Under the pieces are notes generated by a model, which saw only the letters and a list, made by a program, of their open reading frames with translations, was not told the origin of the DNA and made no database searches. A stretch of DNA of 64,000 nucleotides from Sulfitobacter sp. JL08. Lineage in GTDB: Bacteria > Pseudomonadota > Alphaproteobacteria > Rhodobacterales > Rhodobacteraceae. Made by a program: the position numbers and the translations under genes. The stretch lies in NCBI RefSeq assembly GCF_003352045.1, contig NZ_CP025815.1, forward strand, positions 2,418,001-2,482,000. Reading direction: 5' to 3'. Positions 60,820-64,000 of this stretch are shown in pieces (positions within the stretch are counted from its first letter, which is position 1; each line of letters begins with the position of its first letter).

Positions 60820-61484
60820 CCCTATCTGCTTTTCGCGCTTTGGCCTTTTGCAGCGTGGCCTGTGTGCTGACGGGTTGCGCCGGTTTGGCCACCCTGACGA
60901 CAGCAACAACGCCCACCGACCTGTATCTTTTGACACCCAAAAGCACATTCGATGCCTCCCTGCCACGGCTCAGGCAGCAGATCGTCGTGGGCGAACCGAC
61001 AGCGACTGCCGCTGTCAGCACCGACCGGATTGCGGTGATGCCCACATCGTTACAGGTCGAATACCTGCCGGGCGCGCGCTGGGTGGATCTGGCGCCGGTG
61101 ATCATTCAGGCGCTTCTGATCGAGAGCTATGAAAATACCGGCAAAGTCGATGCCGTTGGCAGGTCGGCCATTGGTTTGCGCGCAGACTATCTGATTGTCA
61201 CGGATGTACGCGAGTTTCAGGCTCGGGTGCCGCCGAATGCGCCACCTGAAAGCCTTTTGGAAGTGCAGGTGCGTTTGAATATCAAGGTGATTGACGCCGA
61301 TCTCGATCAGATCATCGCTTCGCGTTCCTTTGAAAAAATTGTTCCCGCTAAAAGCGATGCGGCCGCAGACATCACCGAGGCCTTTGATGATGCTCTGGGC
61401 AGCACAATGCGCGATAGCATAGAATGGAGCATCAGAAAGATGCATTCCGATTCCGTATCAAAGGCAGCACCCGCCACCGACTGA
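60816..61484 (+). CDS. ABC-type transport auxiliary lipoprotein
   Basis: 222 residues from a TTG that overlaps the mlaD stop. Lipobox VLTGCAG, then the PqiC-like domain: DLYLLTPKSTFDAS, VVGEPTATAAVSTDRIAVMP, GARWVDLAPVIIQALLIESY and a Lys/Asp-rich C-terminus. It is the periplasmic or outer-membrane partner of the MCE transporter. End of the operon. Confidence 0.88.
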   Translation: MTLSAFRALAFCSVACVLTGCAGLATLTTATTPTDLYLLTPKSTFDASLPRLRQQIVVGEPTATAAVSTDRIAVMPTSLQVEYLPGARWVDLAPVIIQALLIESYENTGKVDAVGRSAIGLRADYLIVTDVREFQARVPPNAPPESLLEVQVRLNIKVIDADLDQIIASRSFEKIVPAKSDAAADITEAFDDALGSTMRDSIEWSIRKMHSDSVSKAAPATD

Positions 61485-61952
61485 TAGATTGTGAGGGGTG
61501 CTTGCGATCTGGCCGCCGACGCAGTGTATCCTTGAAATACCCCTCGAACCTAAGCCCGTAAGACTCTATGAGACCCGCCGCCGCCCGCTGTGTCGTACCC
61601 TTGGGAATAACGCTCGCCTCCCACTGCCGTCGAAGAACCTCCAGACGGACCTCGCACAGCAAGTTTCGGAGGAACGGCGTCGGGTGCCCCTCGTACGGCT
61701 GGGACGCCGAGTGTGTCAGTAAGTTTTCCAACTGTCTTTCCTTTATTACCAAAATTAGCCCCCATTGCCGGGACCGGCCCGGCTGTGCCAAACGATCTTT
61801 AACGGCGCGTCCTGCGTTCTTAACCCCTTTCACGACGTGCGCCAGTTCAGGGATTTGCATCGACATCGTCTCGACCCACGGCACTTCCACCGCCATCGCG
61901 CCCAGATCGCGCGCCATGCGGTCAGCGTTGCCCTCCCCCTGTAGAGGGGCCG

Positions 61953-62093
61953 TCACGTCTGCCAATACACCTCGGGCCAGAAAATCAGCCATTCCTTCGC
62001 CGTCTCGTGCGTACGGCGCGCGTCGCCGTGGGTCTTCGCGCGCTCGGTAATAACGCACTGCACGTCGCTCAAAATATCGATGGCTTCCCTCAT
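61953..62093 (-). pseudogene. short phage gene remnant (DUF6378-like start)
   Basis: 46 residues from ATG with AGGAGG seven bases upstream: MREAIDILSDVQCVITERAK then THGDARRTHETAKE. The THGD...TH pattern is the opening of DUF6378-type phage proteins (usually about 100 or more residues), so the gene has lost its end, probably by frameshift or deletion. Start lies two bases after the preceding stop. Confidence 0.5.
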
Positions 62094-62094
62094 G

Positions 62095-62202
62095 TCATTT
62101 CCTCCTCTGCGCAAGTTCAGCACCGATGGCGATCATGCGATCCACCAGTTGCTGCGTCGACAGGTCAGCCAGCGCGCGCACCTCCTTAAACATCCCAAAC
62201 AT
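62095..62202 (-). CDS. small phage-type ORF
   Basis: 35 residues: MFGMFKEVRALADLSTQQLV, DRMIAIGAELAQRRK. Amphipathic helical, with the ribosome site for the following gene inside its end (AGGAGGAAATGAC). Too short for a family call, but the coupling supports expression. Confidence 0.4.
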   Translation of the reverse strand: MFGMFKEVRALADLSTQQLVDRMIAIGAELAQRRK

Positions 62203-62459
62203 ACTAAACTCTAAATATCTTGTTCAAAAAATTGCCTACAAATTTGTTTGTACCAAATGATTAAAGATAAGCGTGTAATCAGGCGTTGATGCAGGTCAAA
62301 CCCAACTATTCAAAGCATGATGAGAACAGTTCTGCATTCTGAAAATCGAAAAAAAAATCCAGCGCAGATAGGCCACGCTTCCACGGCCCTACCCAAAAGC
62401 TCGAGGGTGGGGGGCCTCGGCTCAGGGTATTTTGCAGTTTAGAACAATCCTATCCTGAT

Positions 62460-62720
62460 CTAGTCACTTGCTCGTGCGTTTAGTCTTCGGTGGACGGACA
62501 TTCGACTAACGCCCATTCGCTCCGAAATCGCACTTGGCCCAAGGCCTTCATCGCGCAGGGCAGTCACCCGCTCCCGATCAATTCGACGCTTCCCGCCCTT
62601 GTAGACTCCCTTCTGTCGAGCTTTTGCAATGCCGTCAGCCTGTCGTTTGCGAATAAGGGCAAGTTCAAATTCGGCGAACGCACCCATCATGTGTAATTGA
62701 AGCTTTTGCGAAGGGATCAT
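62460..62720 (-). pseudogene. C-terminal fragment of a serine resolvase/invertase
   Basis: 86 residues: MMGAFAEFELALIRKRQADG, AKARQKGVYKGGKRR, and the DNA-binding HTH GLGPSAISERMGVSRMSVHR. The catalytic N-terminal half (Ser, Arg residues) is missing. It lies head to head with the intact resolvase at 62869, to which it is related but distinct. Confidence 0.85.
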
Positions 62721-62758
62721 CCCCGTTCGTAACGTATGTCATTATGGGTAAACCTTGC

Positions 62759-62792
62759 GTGACGCACCGGGAGTGAACACTTAGTGCGTCAC
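62759..62792. promoter_or_regulatory. inverted repeat upstream of the resolvase, possible res subsite or operator
   Basis: GTGACGCAC and GTGCGTCAC, 9-bp perfect arms 16 bases apart, 77 bases before the resolvase start. Tn3-type resolvases bind such dyads in their promoter region. Confidence 0.55.
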
Positions 62793-62868
62793 TTAGGGTT
62801 ATATTTGATTTATTGACATAAATGGTTCAACAGTTTAAGACCCTAAATGAACAAATGGAGTGTTCCTT

Positions 62869-63411
62869 ATGGCTGTCTATGGTTACGCAAGAGTGTCGTC
62901 TTTGTCTCAAAGCACTGAGGTGCAAGAACAGTTGCTCAAAGGTGCTGGGTGTTCTGTAATTCGAACTGAAAAGGTGTCAGGGAAAACCAGAGAAGGACGG
63001 GACGAACTGGCGAACTTGATGGATTTCATTGCCGAAGGTGACCAGTTGGTTGTCTGCAAGCTTGATCGTCTAGGCAGAAGCACACGAGACGTGCTCAATC
63101 TCGTACATGAGTTAGAGCAGAAAGGTGCATCACTACGTGTCCTTGAACCTGAGATAGACACCAGTGGGCCAATGGGAAAAATGATACTCACGGTTCTTGG
63201 AATGGTTGGCGAGATGGAACTCAACCACCTCAAGGAACGGCAGAAAGCAGGGATTGAAGCAGCTAAAGCCAAGGGTGTCTACAAAGGTCGTCCTGTCCGT
63301 CTGGATCACAAGAAGATCAGGGAAATGGCATCAGAGGGAATGAAGGTGTCAGCCATTGCCGGGCAAATAGGGTGTTCAAGAGGGGCTATCTATAAAATTC
63401 TAGGGGATTGA
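62869..63411 (+). CDS. serine resolvase/invertase
   Basis: 180 residues from the ATG at 62869, with GGAG eight bases upstream. Full Tn3/Hin-type: YGYARVSSLSQSTEVQEQ (catalytic Ser), VVCKLDRLGRSTRDVLNLV, MVGEMELNHLKERQKAGIEA and a C-terminal HTH VSAIAGQIGCSRGAIYKIL. Cuts and rejoins DNA at res-type sites; probably belonged to a transposon or plasmid-derived island here. Confidence 0.93.
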   Translation: MAVYGYARVSSLSQSTEVQEQLLKGAGCSVIRTEKVSGKTREGRDELANLMDFIAEGDQLVVCKLDRLGRSTRDVLNLVHELEQKGASLRVLEPEIDTSGPMGKMILTVLGMVGEMELNHLKERQKAGIEAAKAKGVYKGRPVRLDHKKIREMASEGMKVSAIAGQIGCSRGAIYKILGD

Positions 63412-63566
63412 GGCAACAGACCGCACCGCCAGCACCATTCATACGACAGACAGTCCATCCTCGAACATCCGGTAGGCCGCCTTCCTCTTGTGCGCCTAGC
63501 TCGTAGTGTGGGTTTGCTTTTGAAATCAAATCGGCACAGAGTGAATGCTATTAAGGGAGTATACTT

Positions 63567-63974
63567 GTGCGGCTTCGACTTATCTTAGCGACCATCATAC
63601 TGGCCGGCCCAGCCTCGGCACAGAACATCGAAATGCAGAATGGGGAAAACCTTTTTCTGTACTTTTGTGCCGAGTGTCATGGAAGGGATGCAGAAAGCAT
63701 TGGCCCAATGGCAGAAATGCTGGCCGTCGAACCGCCGCGACTTACGACACTTAGCGAACGTAACGGCGGAGAGTTTCCGACAGAAACTGTTGCCATGCAG
63801 ATCGATGGTCGCATGAACATTGGCAGCCACGGCGATATGCCGGTTTTCGGTCCGTATCTGGAAACCATCCAGTCAGTAGCTATCAAACTACCAAGCGGGC
63901 AGACAATGATGGTGACGCAGAACCTTGCTCACCTGATTGCATATCTGAAGGGTGTTCAGAACGAATTAAAATAG
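63567..63974 (+). CDS. exported c-type cytochrome
   Basis: 135 residues from a GTG with AGGGAG eight bases upstream. Signal peptide about 1-18 (IILAGPASAQ). Single heme site CAECH (in YFCAECHGRDAESIGP) and a distal Met likely in HGDMPVFGP. Small class I type mono-heme protein for periplasmic electron transfer. No operon partner within the window. Confidence 0.88.
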   Translation: MRLRLILATIILAGPASAQNIEMQNGENLFLYFCAECHGRDAESIGPMAEMLAVEPPRLTTLSERNGGEFPTETVAMQIDGRMNIGSHGDMPVFGPYLETIQSVAIKLPSGQTMMVTQNLAHLIAYLKGVQNELK

Positions 63975-64000
63975 TCGGCTTGGCTCAAAGTGCGCAACCT

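Larger units (their letters stand above)
61485..62202. other. second phage-like scar next to the Mla operon
   Basis: Contains two small coupled phage-type genes on the minus strand (62095-62202 and 61953-62093). Beyond 61953 the same strand has an open frame in another phase to about 61500 with VLADVTAPLQGEGNADRMAR and LLTHSASQPYEGHPTP, which I could not assign; it may be decayed phage sequence. Confidence 0.35.

Noticed and set aside
61492-62058. Long minus-strand frame in another phase than the DUF6378-like remnant
   Set aside because: No family recognised, start codon poorly placed, overlaps a better supported phage gene; described as scar sequence instead.

Overview
The window looks like a chromosomal segment of an alphaproteobacterium of the order Rhodobacterales (Roseobacter-type). 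The pointers are the conserved run SPOR lipoprotein - D,D-carboxypeptidase - tmk - holB - tatD - PhnP-like hydrolase, a Hint-domain protein, a STAS-fused MlaE-type permease, and a family of intergenic repeats. Core blocks alternate with heavily rearranged accessory DNA: three insertion sequences (IS110, IS6 and IS30 types), two phage remnants and several recombinases.

Layout. 1-3.2 kb: an edge-truncated alpha/beta hydrolase diverging from a class III nucleotide cyclase, then a Hint-domain protein. 3.2-6.0 kb: a berberine-bridge-type FAD oxidoreductase diverging from an HxlR regulator over a perfect palindrome; the pair is bracketed by two nearly identical 155-bp repeats. 6.0-9.5 kb: small heat-shock protein plus a three-domain phosphoribosyltransferase/hydrolase/erythromycin-esterase-like protein, preceded by an FNR/DNR-like box. 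9.8-12.5 kb: a broken FAD oxidase next to IS110 and IS6 transposases. 12.9-14.0 kb: a secreted GGGN-repeat protein. 14.0-21.0 kb: a gutted prophage or integrative element (terminase subunits, ParB-methyltransferase, DUF3489-DUF2924-large serine recombinase), bounded by similar short imperfect palindromes and carrying an 11-bp iteron-like cluster. 21.2-22.4 kb: a complete IS30 element with 27-bp perfect inverted repeats, sitting inside a copy of the dispersed repeat. 22.6-24.9 kb: a winged-helix/hydrolase fusion and an SDR enzyme. 25.5-29.7 kb: LysR regulator diverging from a GltIJKL-type amino-acid ABC importer. 30.1-33.2 kb: histidine kinase, response regulator, and response-regulator/cyclase. 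33.6-43.3 kb: DoxX and AraC-type genes, then four paralogous exported amidohydrolases with a GYD-like exported protein and an OprB-like porin.

43.7-52.8 kb: tRNA-Ser(UGA), the conserved housekeeping operon, an AEC transporter, and an opposing three-gene operon that brackets a sialidase-like BNR protein with two membrane proteins. 52.9-57.2 kb: a P4-type integrase, a truncated HNH-HIT protein, an aldo-keto reductase and an endonuclease/exonuclease/phosphatase-family protein. 57.6-61.5 kb: an Mla/MCE lipid-transport operon. 61.5-63.4 kb: a second phage-like scar with a broken and an intact resolvase. The window ends with a small exported cytochrome c.

The most distinctive local assemblies are the Hsp20 + PRTase-hydrolase-EreA cluster with its redox-type promoter box, the amidohydrolase/porin cluster, the membrane-BNR-membrane operon, and the dispersed intergenic repeat family with its nested mobile elements. 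All functional statements come from sequence reading and family knowledge; no database search was run.
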